This document shows, piece by piece, positions 37,405-47,977 of a stretch of DNA of 64,000 bases (within the stretch, counting starts at the first letter, position 1; each line of letters opens with the position of its first letter). Below the pieces are notes generated by a model that made no database searches, was not told the DNA's origin, and saw nothing but the letters and a program-made list of their open reading frames with translations. The position numbers and the translations under genes were made by a program. Source of the stretch: JABMMZ01 sp040386935 (GTDB lineage: Bacteria; Bacteroidota; Bacteroidia; NS11-12g; UBA955); contig JAZKEQ010000001.1 in assembly GCA_040386935.1 (NCBI GenBank), positions 140,319 through 204,318 on the forward strand. The letters are read 5' to 3'.

Positions 37405-37812
37405 ATGAGAACTGCTGTAATAATAGAAGATGAATTGAATGCACAGGCATTGCTGAAACGCTATCTTGAAAAATATTGCGAAACAGATGTGGTGGGCGAA
37501 GCAGGCAATGTTAAAGATGGCATTGCCATGATACTTGACAAGAAACCTGATATTGTATTTTTGGACATTTCGCTACCCGATCAAAATGGCTTTACCCTCA
37601 TCAGTCAATTACAACCCATTACATTCGAATTGATATTTGCAACTGCTTACGACCAATACGCCATTCAGGCGATTAAACTAAGCGCTGCCGACTATCTCCT
37701 TAAACCTACAGACATTAGTGAGCTCAGACAGGCTGCAAAGCGCGCTGGTTACTTTTATGAAGCAGTTATAATTTATCCCGTTTTATTCTACTATTATTTT
37801 TTCTACCCCTAA
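37405..37812 (+). pseudogene. Truncated LytTR-type response regulator (receiver domain only)
   Basis: From the ATG at 37405 the first 115 residues form an intact receiver: VIIEDELNAQALLKRYL (acidic pair), IVFLDISLPDQNGF (acceptor Asp), FATAYDQYAIQAIKLSAADY then LLKPTD (the Lys). The Tyr-Asp-Gln-Tyr-Ala-Ile-Gln-Ala-Ile block is characteristic of regulators with a LytTR DNA-binding domain. After AAKRAG the frame reads into unrelated hydrophobic residues and stops at 37812, overlapping the 3' end of the convergent giant gene; the LytTR domain is gone. With the kinase tail just upstream, this is a decayed two-component locus. A free-standing receiver function is possible but unlikely. Confidence 0.8.
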
Positions 37813-40800
37813 GAGTGTATTGTCCGATTTGATTTCCATCAAATACAAACCCTTTTGAGCAACAACAAATTTCATCTCACCATTTGCACTTTCCATTGTA
37901 GCAATCAGTTTACCGTCTAAAGAATAAATAGATACATTTAAAAGTCTGCCATCATTCGACTTAATATTTACAAGTCCGGTGCTTGGATTAGGATAAATAG
38001 TATATAAATTATCTGATGTTATCCTATTTAAACTATTTACAATTGTAATATGCAAATGTGTCATTGCATCGAAAGAATCAGGTTTATTCTCCTGATTGCC
38101 CGCTATATCAGTTGCAATACTGTAAAAATAATAGGTGGAATCATTTATTCCACTGAATAAAGCCGAACTGTCTGAATAACTGGTTTCCCAAAGTTGATAC
38201 ACAATTTTATTACTTGAATAAAATACATCAATTTTTTTAACACCTAATGAGTCTATTGCCTGCCATGCTACCGGAAAACTTAAAACATTCAAAGATTTGG
38301 CTAATGGCAATACTTTGCTTTCGGGAGCCTCTCCATCTTTAACCACTCTCCAATATTTTGTAAGTATCGATTTATTTTCATCAAACACTATATCTGCTCT
38401 GTTTTTGATATCTGCAAATCCATTGACTCCTTCTTTCAATTTTATTTCAAATGACACTGAACCTTGTCCCTTGTTTGTTTTATCATTAGGAGGCAAAAAC
38501 CCGTAAATAGGGTTCAGTTTTTCAGATGTCAAGGTTGCAATATCCAATGAATTGAACACCCATGTAATGATACCTTTTCCTGTATCAATTGATGCATTTA
38601 AATTCAATACCACATTAGCTTTACTTCTAAAATCAAAATATTTATTTATTCCTGTTGTATTAGGCAAAAAATAATATTTATAATCACCTACCTTAAACGA
38701 AGTAAATTTAACACTACTGATATCAAAATAACGCTTATCAATTGTATCTTTTACTATTACTATTTGAGCTGGAGCTGAAGCCGAGCTGTCATTCTCAAAT
38801 CGGATGACATAATTGAACAACGAAGGCAATGCAGTCATTAAATTATTACTTGTATTTCCTAAAGGGCCTATTTTATCGTTGGGGTCGAGTGAATTAACTA
38901 CTTTTACCATTAATTTATTAGGGTCATTCAATACTATAACAGCACTATCACTATTGTTTTCATCAGAACTATAGATACAAGCAGAATCAATTTCAGACAC
39001 AAATCCCGGATTGGCATAATAGCTATTGATTTTAGCAAGATTAGACACGCTAAAACTGCTACCGCAACCTACAACTGTGCTCCTATAAAACCTATTGTAA
39101 TCAATCACAGTAGATGCATCTCCAAATTCATAATTAATATTACTCCGAATACTTGTATCCATTTTCATCAGTGTTTTACTGATACAATTTTCGGCTACAG
39201 TTAAACCGGAAAACTTTTTCCATACTTGTTGTAAACATACAGCTTTGGGCTTTTCTCCCAAGGGTAACTGATGCCACACACTCAATGCTATAGAGTCCCC
39301 TTTTACAACTTTCAATCGCACCGGAATACTGTAAACATCCTGGGTTTTCAAAGTTGGAATAAGAAAAGCATATAAATAGTTTTTGTCCGCTTTATACCTA
39401 AATGTATCAATTCTTGAATACGCGAATGTATCTATTACACTATTTAGAGCCTCAACCTGCAACTGTCCATTGTTTTGCAAAGCAAAATAAATAGGCACAT
39501 TGGCCATGTCGTTTGCTGAAGTATTTTCAATTTTTAAAACATAATCGTACCAGCGTGAAGCGCGAATAGCTGGATACCCCATAATACTTGTCTTAATAGA
39601 TGGGCCAATACTATTAATTAACTCAAATGGCTTGGCAAATACGCTGGTATTACTATTATTAAATTCAACATGCAAAAGATAGTCGCCTATACTGTCGTTA
39701 TTGAAATTGAAGGTTGCAAACATCATATTTCCATCCACTGCTTCCATCTGTTTACATCGAATTGTATCTCCGTTTCGAACAAGATAAACAAGGTTATCAC
39801 TACTCAAAAGCGACCCTGTTATTTTAACAGTAGCTTTACCGATATTACCTGCTTTTGAAGGCGAAAAATCAGCAATGTTTTCTTCAGAATTATTGCTATC
39901 TTTATCAAACACTATAATATTACCGGTTCTCGAATTATTTACAAAAAAATTACCGGCATCTAAGGACCCTAAAAAGAAAATAGATTTTTTTGATTGTGTA
40001 ATTACAAAACTACTACCTTTAATTGCTTTTGTATTAGGCAATGATGGATATGTGATGGATTGAAAACGATCTAACACTGCAACATTCCCCCCATTTACAC
40101 CATTCAATTTAACACTCGTATTTGTTAATACTTTATCATTATACCTAGCCATGCTAGAAAAACTACCAGGGTTAAAACTAAGGAAATCTACTTTGTAATT
40201 TGTCGGCAAACCGCTTTTCCTATTAATCGCAATGATTCCTCTTCGCTTTGTATCTAATTCAAAAATTCCACATAAATATATAAGATTCTCTGTTAAGCAC
40301 ATATCCAATACCCTACCCTCGTTTGACTGCATTCCTGTAGGCCATTTTAATTGAAATAGGATGGGCATATTTACTGCATTATCTTTTCTTAATTTTGCAT
40401 AATACAATTGATTGGTCGTATTTACTTTACTTATAGTTCCTACAGCATAAATAAAACTATCATCTGTATTTAATGTAGTCACAGTTCCTGTAATTTTAGG
40501 ATCCCAGCTATCTATTAACTTAGTTTTTAAATCATACCTCCCTAGATTATTTATACCCGAAGATTTGTAATTGGTAAAATAGCCTCCAAAATACAATTTA
40601 TTATTATTTATTATTATATCATTAAATGTTGCATTCGATGCATTGAAATTGTAAATTGTCCTACCACTCCTAACATCTAAATAAGCCATATTAACTGCAC
40701 TGCCAAACCTAGTAGTAGTAAAATCACCCGTAAGAATAATACCTGTATCATAATCAACGATTTTTTTAACTCTTGCTGTTGGGTCAGGAGAATATGCTGT

Positions 40801-43800
40801 AATTGTATCAGCCTTTACATCTATTGCACAAATATTTCTACGAAGTTCTCTGTTCACCAATGTAAAATCCCCCATAATGAAACAATCATTTTTTTGAGTT
40901 ATCAATACATTATTGATAATATTATTGGGTTTAACCAACCATTTGAAATCAACTTCACTTTTTGCCTCATTAAACTTAAAGATATTGACCATCGGCTTAG
41001 TAATACTTTTGGAAGTAATCGTATTAAACTGACCATAAACAATCAAATTTGAATCTTTACGACAAATCCCCTTGACACCCAACACTACAAAATCCAACTT
41101 TTTAACTTCTTTAGTTGTTGGATTTACTCTGTAATAGTTGCCACTTGCTCCCAATTTATTTACATCATTTTTATTAAGCGATTCAAACATATAATAAATA
41201 CTATCTCTATAGTTATAAAAGACTGAAGAGGCTGTACTATTTGGATTAAATGTCCCTAGAAAACCATTCATTCCTTTTACCATTTTATTGGTATACCCGT
41301 CAAAACTGAGTGCGTTGCTATTGGAATTATATATTAAAATATCTCCTGAAATAAACGGCCTATCGCCCATCCCCTTCTTTAAACCTCTGTTTGAAACTCC
41401 ACTACTGACTTGAATCATTTGCGTTATACTATCTTTTCCATCAAGCATTTTATATAGAATACCTTTCGACAACAAATACACCTGTCTGCCTATACATTTC
41501 ACACCTTCAACTATTGGGGTATTATATGGAATTTTGGCATTGAATTTTGTAATGGCTCCGCTTTGTTTAACTGCCTTAAAAATAATATTTCGGCTAATTC
41601 CTTCGAAAGTTGTATTATTATAATTTGATTTAGCAAAGTATATGTGTTGCTTATTGACACTGAATACAACCTTCCCCGGTGGTGGATAAGCACTTGTATG
41701 ATTTTTTATTTTCCAATTATCTAATGTGTTTTTTTCAAGATTATAGCGCCCTATCAGCACATTATTTTGCCGTTCTAAGTCATTGATTGCCCCCCCTAGC
41801 AAAATATGTCCATTACTTAAAGGCTCTATATAACGCACTTGCCCAGCAAAGATTGGTGTGAAAGGATAAATTTGCCCAGTAATTTTATTAAATTTCAATA
41901 CATTAGTATAAGTTGTTCCGTACACCATTTTATCAAACTGGCCAAAGATATAAATGGTGTCATCCTGTATTTTAACAGCTGATATTGGAAAATATGCGGC
42001 ACTAGAAAAAGTTGAATCCATATCGCTTCCAAAAGGAACAACTGCTCCATTCGATTTTCTGATGCGTTTAAAATAATGGGTTGCCTTATATGTAATAGGT
42101 GCAACAATGCGGGACACAACATATATAAAACTATTATCACTTGTGATATTGTAAACCATAGAATTGGTATCAATTGCAGGTTTCCAACTACTCAATTTCA
42201 TTGAAAATTTATTGAATCTGCATATACCTGGGAATCTAGCCCCTTCTACTTTCCTGAATGCTCCTCCTAAGTATACAAAACTATCTGCCTGATAAGACCG
42301 ATCGATTATGTAATCAAAATTTGGAGCAACACTTGAATAACTATAACTCTTTAAACTCAATTTTGCCAGGTTGTTATAATACCTATATGTTGAAGTTCCG
42401 ACAACATTTATAACACCAGCCATAAGCAAACTATCTCCAACAATTGTCAATTGTTTTACATTGCCATTATTTAAATAATTTGGGGATTGTTTATTGATAT
42501 CACAAGAAAAAGCACCTATACTCCCTGTTTTAATATTTAGAATTACAAAGTTACTTTTTACTGTATAATATGGATCTCCAAGTTTTTTTATATTGTGAAA
42601 GGTCCCACCTACAAAAAGGGTATCACCATATTTCAATACACACTCAGCAACACCCATCTGGAATTCCATAGATAAATTTCCATCAAGTGTTCCATCTGAT
42701 AAAATATGTCTGATTCCATTTCCAACAGCAAACCATCCGCCATTGCCATCACTAATCATATCATTACATTCCGTTAAATACTGCTTAGCTCTGACCTTAC
42801 TAGATTGCCCTAAATCATTAACCTGCGTTATATTGACATTCCCCATTGAAATATACCCTAAGCCACTATTTAAGTAAAGAAAAATACTATCTACTTCAAC
42901 ATCAATATCCCCTACAGGTGCATCAAGCATTTCAAAACTTGGCACTTTAAACCTAAATAATTCATTAATTGTTTTTACAATCAGTTGATCCTTATACGCA
43001 TAAAATGAACGAATATTGGCTTGAGACTTAAAATTATAATCAAGTAGTTTTTTGGTGTAATGATTAATGATGGCCATTTTATCAAAACTCTTGCCATTCA
43101 AGGTGAAAGCATTTGCGCTTGCACAAAAAAGAAAACTATCTACTACTTCTATTTCATTTATTTCATATGGGAATTTGTACTTAAAGAGAGTATCAACTGA
43201 ATAGTCCGATTTTAATCGCATTAAATTAACAATATTTGGTTGTCCGTCAATTGTAAACTTACCGGCCACAAACCAACCCCCTTTTGGATCCACCACAATT
43301 TCATTGGCATAACCGTTCAAGTAACATCCCAATACCGCTCTTTCTATATCTGTAGTATCTGCCATTATTAACCCAACATTTTGCCAACCGGAACTACTAT
43401 ATACACCCTTGGCTACTACTCTTGTTGAGTCCAATATTAATTTACTAACAGTCCCATTAAACCCCAATGAATATGTATAACCGAAATCACTCCTTCTTAG
43501 TTTAACAAAATTTAAAACTTTAAAATTGTTATACGTTGAGAAAGCACCACCTATAAAGACATAATCTTTATTATAAATTATTGATTGAACACTTCCCCCA
43601 ATATTTGGTTTCCAATCAAGGATTTTTTTTGTTTTCAGATTAACCCCTGTTACATTTTTGCAATACCCGCCATTAATTGAGTCAAAATAACCTACAACAA
43701 ACAAAGTATCACCCATTTTATAAAGTGACTTTATAGAACCTATCGGAGAATATTGTGTAGAAAACTTAAATTTAAAATCTGAATCTAAAGTACCATCGTT

Positions 43801-44157
43801 ATTTATATGTGCCAATGCCATAACCGAAGTATCATTCAAAAAACGGAAAGAGCCACCTATATAAAAGCCCCCAATCTCATCTTCTATAACAGTTGAGATA
43901 AAATCATCTGATTTAAATGTTTTATTGTATAATAACTTTCCGTTAAGTAAATCAAGGCAAGCGGTACCTAACGAACTTTTACCTACTTCTGTAAACTCGC
44001 CTCCAACAAACAGGAGTCCATTTTTTTCAATTGCTGTGTAATTGTATCCATTTGTAGAATAATTACTGTTAATTTTTTGACCGTAACTAATTAATACTCC
44101 TGTTAAAAAGAAAAAGATAATCAGAAAAGTTCGGAGACACCGTGCAGAATATTTCAT
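37783..44157 (-). CDS. Giant T9SS type A cargo protein with propeller-like repeats
   Basis: 2124 residues. Signal peptide to about SYGQ (27). Residues 30 to about 1400 are built of many short beta units with the recurring core FVGGEFTEV, YIGGSFRF, FIGGAFSTY, LILTGDFTTT and YFGGYFTNY, each followed by a hydrophobic strand naming a Leu/Lys-rich turn; this is the delta-60/propeller-like pattern. From about 1830 there is a conserved DPNDKIGPLGNT module with VIRFENDSSASAPAQIV and ADIVFDENKSILT, as found in other T9SS cargo. The end (LYTIYPNPSTGLVNIKSNDG and LYLMEIKSDNTLLG then VEKIIVE) is a textbook type A sorting domain. It should be exported by the T9SS and anchored or released at the cell surface. 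Its 3' end overlaps the regulator remnant tail-to-tail. Confidence 0.9.
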   Translation of the reverse strand: MKYSARCLRTFLIIFFFLTGVLISYGQKINSNYSTNGYNYTAIEKNGLLFVGGEFTEVGKSSLGTACLDLLNGKLLYNKTFKSDDFISTVIEDEIGGFYIGGSFRFLNDTSVMALAHINNDGTLDSDFKFKFSTQYSPIGSIKSLYKMGDTLFVVGYFDSINGGYCKNVTGVNLKTKKILDWKPNIGGSVQSIIYNKDYVFIGGAFSTYNNFKVLNFVKLRRSDFGYTYSLGFNGTVSKLILDSTRVVAKGVYSSSGWQNVGLIMADTTDIERAVLGCYLNGYANEIVVDPKGGWFVAGKFTIDGQPNIVNLMRLKSDYSVDTLFKYKFPYEINEIEVVDSFLFCASANAFTLNGKSFDKMAIINHYTKKLLDYNFKSQANIRSFYAYKDQLIVKTINELFRFKVPSFEMLDAPVGDIDVEVDSIFLYLNSGLGYISMGNVNITQVNDLGQSSKVRAKQYLTECNDMISDGNGGWFAVGNGIRHILSDGTLDGNLSMEFQMGVAECVLKYGDTLFVGGTFHNIKKLGDPYYTVKSNFVILNIKTGSIGAFSCDINKQSPNYLNNGNVKQLTIVGDSLLMAGVINVVGTSTYRYYNNLAKLSLKSYSYSSVAPNFDYIIDRSYQADSFVYLGGAFRKVEGARFPGICRFNKFSMKLSSWKPAIDTNSMVYNITSDNSFIYVVSRIVAPITYKATHYFKRIRKSNGAVVPFGSDMDSTFSSAAYFPISAVKIQDDTIYIFGQFDKMVYGTTYTNVLKFNKITGQIYPFTPIFAGQVRYIEPLSNGHILLGGAINDLERQNNVLIGRYNLEKNTLDNWKIKNHTSAYPPPGKVVFSVNKQHIYFAKSNYNNTTFEGISRNIIFKAVKQSGAITKFNAKIPYNTPIVEGVKCIGRQVYLLSKGILYKMLDGKDSITQMIQVSSGVSNRGLKKGMGDRPFISGDILIYNSNSNALSFDGYTNKMVKGMNGFLGTFNPNSTASSVFYNYRDSIYYMFESLNKNDVNKLGASGNYYRVNPTTKEVKKLDFVVLGVKGICRKDSNLIVYGQFNTITSKSITKPMVNIFKFNEAKSEVDFKWLVKPNNIINNVLITQKNDCFIMGDFTLVNRELRRNICAIDVKADTITAYSPDPTARVKKIVDYDTGIILTGDFTTTRFGSAVNMAYLDVRSGRTIYNFNASNATFNDIIINNNKLYFGGYFTNYKSSGINNLGRYDLKTKLIDSWDPKITGTVTTLNTDDSFIYAVGTISKVNTTNQLYYAKLRKDNAVNMPILFQLKWPTGMQSNEGRVLDMCLTENLIYLCGIFELDTKRRGIIAINRKSGLPTNYKVDFLSFNPGSFSSMARYNDKVLTNTSVKLNGVNGGNVAVLDRFQSITYPSLPNTKAIKGSSFVITQSKKSIFFLGSLDAGNFFVNNSRTGNIIVFDKDSNNSEENIADFSPSKAGNIGKATVKITGSLLSSDNLVYLVRNGDTIRCKQMEAVDGNMMFATFNFNNDSIGDYLLHVEFNNSNTSVFAKPFELINSIGPSIKTSIMGYPAIRASRWYDYVLKIENTSANDMANVPIYFALQNNGQLQVEALNSVIDTFAYSRIDTFRYKADKNYLYAFLIPTLKTQDVYSIPVRLKVVKGDSIALSVWHQLPLGEKPKAVCLQQVWKKFSGLTVAENCISKTLMKMDTSIRSNINYEFGDASTVIDYNRFYRSTVVGCGSSFSVSNLAKINSYYANPGFVSEIDSACIYSSDENNSDSAVIVLNDPNKLMVKVVNSLDPNDKIGPLGNTSNNLMTALPSLFNYVIRFENDSSASAPAQIVIVKDTIDKRYFDISSVKFTSFKVGDYKYYFLPNTTGINKYFDFRSKANVVLNLNASIDTGKGIITWVFNSLDIATLTSEKLNPIYGFLPPNDKTNKGQGSVSFEIKLKEGVNGFADIKNRADIVFDENKSILTKYWRVVKDGEAPESKVLPLAKSLNVLSFPVAWQAIDSLGVKKIDVFYSSNKIVYQLWETSYSDSSALFSGINDSTYYFYSIATDIAGNQENKPDSFDAMTHLHITIVNSLNRITSDNLYTIYPNPSTGLVNIKSNDGRLLNVSIYSLDGKLIATMESANGEMKFVVAQKGLYLMEIKSDNTLLGVEKIIVE

Positions 44158-44271
44158 TTAAAAAGTCTACGAAAATAAAAAATAAAAAGGTTAAGAAATT
44201 AAAAATCACCAATTTCCGACAGGCAAAGGCCATGTGCACGCTTATTTACTTCAATCTCAAGCACTAAAAAA

Positions 44272-46941
44272 TCACCTGATTAATTGCACCACCCCATTTA
44301 CCACCTTATGGTCGCCAACTTTGGGATAAAATAGATAATAGTAAGTGCCACTTGGGCATTGGGCACCATCGTTCATTACCCGGCCGTTCCAAAATTTGCT
44401 GCGGTCTTGCAACTCAGCATCTTCTGTTTTGTAAACCAACTCGCCCCAGCGATTGTAAATATATAAGTCGTAACGCAACAGCGCATCGCCTGATATTTCG
44501 TACACATCATTGAGCCCATCGGTGCCGGGTGTAAATACATTGTATAATTTTAATTGGCAACCACCATAAGTAAGTGTGGTGGTAACTACCGAATCGCAGC
44601 CATTATAATTTTCGAAAGTATCTAAATAAGTGCCGGCCAGAGTATAGGCCTTATTGCCAAACTGATAGTATTGGCCTTTACAAATTTGCACTGAATTTAA
44701 AAAGCTACCGGTTGTTTTAACTGTTAATTGGAGTGCTATAATTGAATCGCAACCTAAGTATGATTTAAAAGTATCGCTATAAATACCCTGTTTTGTATAG
44801 GTTTTATTGCCCATGCTAAAGCTGTCGTTGGGGCAAATTTCAACTGCTCTTATCTGTGTGTTTTGTGCTTTTATATCTAAGGCTGTAATAACAACTGAGT
44901 CGCAACCGCGGTAGCCTGTTAATGTATCTCTGTAAACACCTGTTGCATTATACGTATGGATGCCAATGGTGTAAGATGTGCCAAAACATTTTGATATATT
45001 TTGAACTGTAGCCGAGAGGGGATAAAAGGCGAACTGTGTGCTGATAATGGAATCGCAACCGCGATAGTTGATGAGGGTGTCTTTATAATTGCCGGGCACT
45101 GTATAGGTTTTACCTGCTGCTGTAACCGACTGACCGGGGCAAACAACAAATGCCTGAGAGAAATACGAATTGGGCTTTACTTCTAATTGTGTGGTAACAA
45201 CGGAGTCGCAACCTTGGTGATTGACAAATGTATCGCTGTAAGTACCTGATGTATTATACCGCTTAGTACCAACATCAAAAAATTGCCCTGTACATATTTC
45301 AATGGTTTGGGTAAAGAGTGATATTGGCTTTACAACTAATGTGGTGCTAACGATGGAATCGCAACCGCGATAATTTACAAATGTATCTTTAAAAACACCG
45401 GCCTGGGTATAAATGCGCTTGCCGATGCTGTACTGCTTAGATTGGCAGATGCTGATGGTTTGAGAAAATGTTGTTTTTGGTTTTACATAAAGCTGTGTTG
45501 TAACCACTGAATCGCAACCCAGGTAATTGGTAAATGTGTCGTTAAATGTGCTCGGCACAAAATGTTTTCGACTATTGTAAATGAATGAGTCGCCCTGGCA
45601 GATGGTGTCGTTCTGTGTGCGTTTGCTTTGCGGCAATACTTTGAGTGAGGTGAATAAAAGGGTGTCGCCTTTGTTGGAAACTATGGTGTCGTTATACTCG
45701 CCCGTGGCTTTGTAAATGGACTGTGTTACACGTATGGAATCGCCCTGGCAAATGGTATATTTTTTTGCAATTTCAACCGGCACTATTTTTAATGGGCACA
45801 AACTCATGGGTGGTATTTGGGCACTTATCTGACTGTATGAATAACGCAATGAGTCGTTCAAATTCATCCATATAGATGAGTTACCGGCTAATGAACTGCC
45901 GGTGCACCACAGGCTGCTGTCGGCTTTGATGATGTATGAAAATGTTTCGCCTGCTAAAATATCTACCACGTTGGTGGCTACTACTACCGGTACATTATTG
46001 CTGGAGCCATTGCCACTACCAAAACTACCATTGATATTGCTACCCCAGGCATAGCACTTCATGTCTTTATCCAATGCCATAAAATGGCCGCCATCATTGC
46101 GGGCTGATATGGCGACTATATTTTTGAGGGTTGTCATTTTTGTAGGTGCCCATGCGGTATTACCCCACTGATACACATCGCCATTTTTATCGAGGGCTAT
46201 GTTCATATACACAGTGGCTTTGATATCGACAATGTCTTTGATATTGGGAATTTTGCGGGGCACTAAAAATGTATCGTTAATGTTGTTGCTTAGTCCTACT
46301 GCTTTATTGATATTGGAACCACAGCCCATGAGTGTGCCATCCTTTAGCAATATGATGGTGGTGGCTGCTCCGTTGGCTACTCTTACGGCATCTTTTACAT
46401 TGAGCATTTGCTGTGGTGTGGTATATCCTTTGATAACCGAAGATGTGTCGCCATTGCCAAACATGCCGCCTACTAAACAATCGCCAACGGACCACACAGT
46501 GCCATTATGCTTTACAAATGTGCAAGACACGGAACCTGCGCTTACAAATTTTACATCATCAATGACCTTACCCGGCCATGATGAAAATTTGAGGCCGAAC
46601 AACCACCCTGACGAATCGTTTTTAATAACGGCTGTGGTGTAGCCACAGGCAACAAATTTTACTTTGCTGATGCCACTTACTTTAATAGGTGTGCTGGAAT
46701 TAATATAAGTACCATTGCCTAACTGACCGAACCCATTATACCCCCATGCATACAATTGCGAAGTGTCATCGCAATAACTGTACGCTGAATAAGATCCTGT
46801 ACTGATGTTATAGGGCCTGTACCACAAACGCCCGCCAAATCCATCGCCCACTAGGCTGTTCTGTGCATTTATACCTGATATAAAAGCGACAAGAAGAGAC
46901 AGTAAAAGGAGATTTTTTAATTCGGGTAAGTTTATCCTCAT
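44272..46941 (-). CDS. RCC1-repeat protein with T9SS type B (CHU_C) C-terminal domain
   Basis: 889 residues from the ATG at 46941 (the TTG two codons upstream is less likely). Signal peptide to about GINAQ. Residues 40-370 form an RCC1-type propeller: LYAWGYNGFGQLGNG, GTLMGCGSNINKAVG, VYQWGNTAW, CYAWGSNINGSFGSGNG. Residues about 395-780 are one degenerate and seven full tandem repeats of about 51 residues, each carrying IC-G--Y-IG---Y---G-Y-DTF---GCDS--TT-L-V, with two conserved Cys. The last 90 residues are the gliding-motility-associated C-terminal domain (YNVFTPGTDGLNDVYEISGD, YDLYIYNRWGELVY, SGTYYYLFYP), a type B T9SS signal. Surface-exposed by inference; the repeats probably form a stalk. 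Confidence 0.93.
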   Translation of the reverse strand: MRINLPELKNLLLLSLLVAFISGINAQNSLVGDGFGGRLWYRPYNISTGSYSAYSYCDDTSQLYAWGYNGFGQLGNGTYINSSTPIKVSGISKVKFVACGYTTAVIKNDSSGWLFGLKFSSWPGKVIDDVKFVSAGSVSCTFVKHNGTVWSVGDCLVGGMFGNGDTSSVIKGYTTPQQMLNVKDAVRVANGAATTIILLKDGTLMGCGSNINKAVGLSNNINDTFLVPRKIPNIKDIVDIKATVYMNIALDKNGDVYQWGNTAWAPTKMTTLKNIVAISARNDGGHFMALDKDMKCYAWGSNINGSFGSGNGSSNNVPVVVATNVVDILAGETFSYIIKADSSLWCTGSSLAGNSSIWMNLNDSLRYSYSQISAQIPPMSLCPLKIVPVEIAKKYTICQGDSIRVTQSIYKATGEYNDTIVSNKGDTLLFTSLKVLPQSKRTQNDTICQGDSFIYNSRKHFVPSTFNDTFTNYLGCDSVVTTQLYVKPKTTFSQTISICQSKQYSIGKRIYTQAGVFKDTFVNYRGCDSIVSTTLVVKPISLFTQTIEICTGQFFDVGTKRYNTSGTYSDTFVNHQGCDSVVTTQLEVKPNSYFSQAFVVCPGQSVTAAGKTYTVPGNYKDTLINYRGCDSIISTQFAFYPLSATVQNISKCFGTSYTIGIHTYNATGVYRDTLTGYRGCDSVVITALDIKAQNTQIRAVEICPNDSFSMGNKTYTKQGIYSDTFKSYLGCDSIIALQLTVKTTGSFLNSVQICKGQYYQFGNKAYTLAGTYLDTFENYNGCDSVVTTTLTYGGCQLKLYNVFTPGTDGLNDVYEISGDALLRYDLYIYNRWGELVYKTEDAELQDRSKFWNGRVMNDGAQCPSGTYYYLFYPKVGDHKVVNGVVQLIR

Positions 46942-47048
46942 TGGCAATGTAAAAATAGGATTGATACAAATTAAGCCCGATAGTGGGTTAATCTTTCAGC
47001 TATTTTATTTTTTTACAAATAAATGACAGAGAGATGGAGTGTAATGTA

Positions 47049-47447
47049 TTAATACAACAACTTCCATTTTATGAATCCACTTAATAAGAGCAACAATACC
47101 CCAACGACTGTTGCTAGTACTGTGCCTTTTCTAAATTGGGCGTCAACAGGATAAATACTTGCATCCAAATCATTAGGATAAAAATAGTACGTCAAGCTAT
47201 CTCCCACTTTATAATCACTAACACTCATGATTGCCTGTAATTCGTAAATGCTATCATTATACATGCATACTAATACATATTCATCGGCAATATGGCCATC
47301 TGGGTTCTGTAATTCCTTTTTCTCTTTTAGGCAACCTGTAATCTTTACACCATTCTTCACTACCATCATGTCCTTAACACAATAATAAGCCCCTAATGAC
47401 AAAAAAATAATGCCTGCAAATAAAACGCAGTAAAAAATTGCTTTCAT
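47049..47447 (-). CDS. Small membrane protein, DUF3592-like
   Basis: 132 residues with two membrane helices at the ends (about 3-23, AIFYCVLFAGIIFLSLGAYYC, and 108-125, VLATVVGVLLLLLSGFI) enclosing a beta-rich extracytoplasmic loop with YKVGDSLTYYFYPNDLDASI. This helix-loop-helix plan with a VGDS-type turn is that of DUF3592-like proteins. Function unknown. It is one of three small minus-strand genes between the RCC1/CHU_C gene and the T9SS scar at 48.7 kb. Confidence 0.7.
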   Translation of the reverse strand: MKAIFYCVLFAGIIFLSLGAYYCVKDMMVVKNGVKITGCLKEKKELQNPDGHIADEYVLVCMYNDSIYELQAIMSVSDYKVGDSLTYYFYPNDLDASIYPVDAQFRKGTVLATVVGVLLLLLSGFIKWKLLY

Positions 47448-47496
47448 TTTATATATCGTTTCTTAGGTAAACCCATAATTTAAAATCTGAAGTGAT

Positions 47497-47907
47497 TCAA
47501 AACCCCAATGTATCCTTCCTATATGTCATTCTCCAGCTATTATCACCCATCAATACATTTGACAATTTTTCTTCTAACATCTGCGCATACCACTCTATTT
47601 CATTCTCTATTTTCTTATCTATATCGGGATTCCCTAAAAAAGGGTTCATGATTTTTTCGGGGGTTACCCAATAAATAAGTGAAAGGAAATGATAAGGCAT
47701 CCCGTCATTACGATAAATTATCTCAACATGAGCATCAGTATCCTCAATGTAAATCTCCAAAATACAGGCATCATTGCTATAAATAACAATCCATACACCA
47801 TAATCTATATGAGAATTATCATTAAATTCCAGGTAGCCATATTTAGCAAATAGTTTACCAAAATATTTTTCAACCAGCTCTTTAAAATTATCGAATCTGT
47901 AGTACAT
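47497..47907 (-). CDS. Hypothetical soluble protein
   Basis: 136 residues, acidic, no signal peptide. Alternating strands (GVWIVIYSNDACILEIYIED, AHVEIIYRNDG) followed by a helix (KKIENEIEWYAQMLEEKLSN) give a small alpha/beta fold resembling immunity-type proteins of polymorphic toxin loci, but no toxin is adjacent and no family motif is certain. It starts about 70 bp from the neighbouring gene ending at 47978. Confidence 0.62.
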   Translation of the reverse strand: MYYRFDNFKELVEKYFGKLFAKYGYLEFNDNSHIDYGVWIVIYSNDACILEIYIEDTDAHVEIIYRNDGMPYHFLSLIYWVTPEKIMNPFLGNPDIDKKIENEIEWYAQMLEEKLSNVLMGDNSWRMTYRKDTLGF

Positions 47908-47977
47908 GTATTTTTTTTCTACTCCTATTCTAAGACCTCACAATTCCACTGTTTTCTATAGCTGTTAATACAATTCA

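Noticed and set aside
46199..46642. 147-codon plus-strand ORF
   Set aside because: Antisense shadow of the RCC1 region; composition reflects the repeat on the coding strand.
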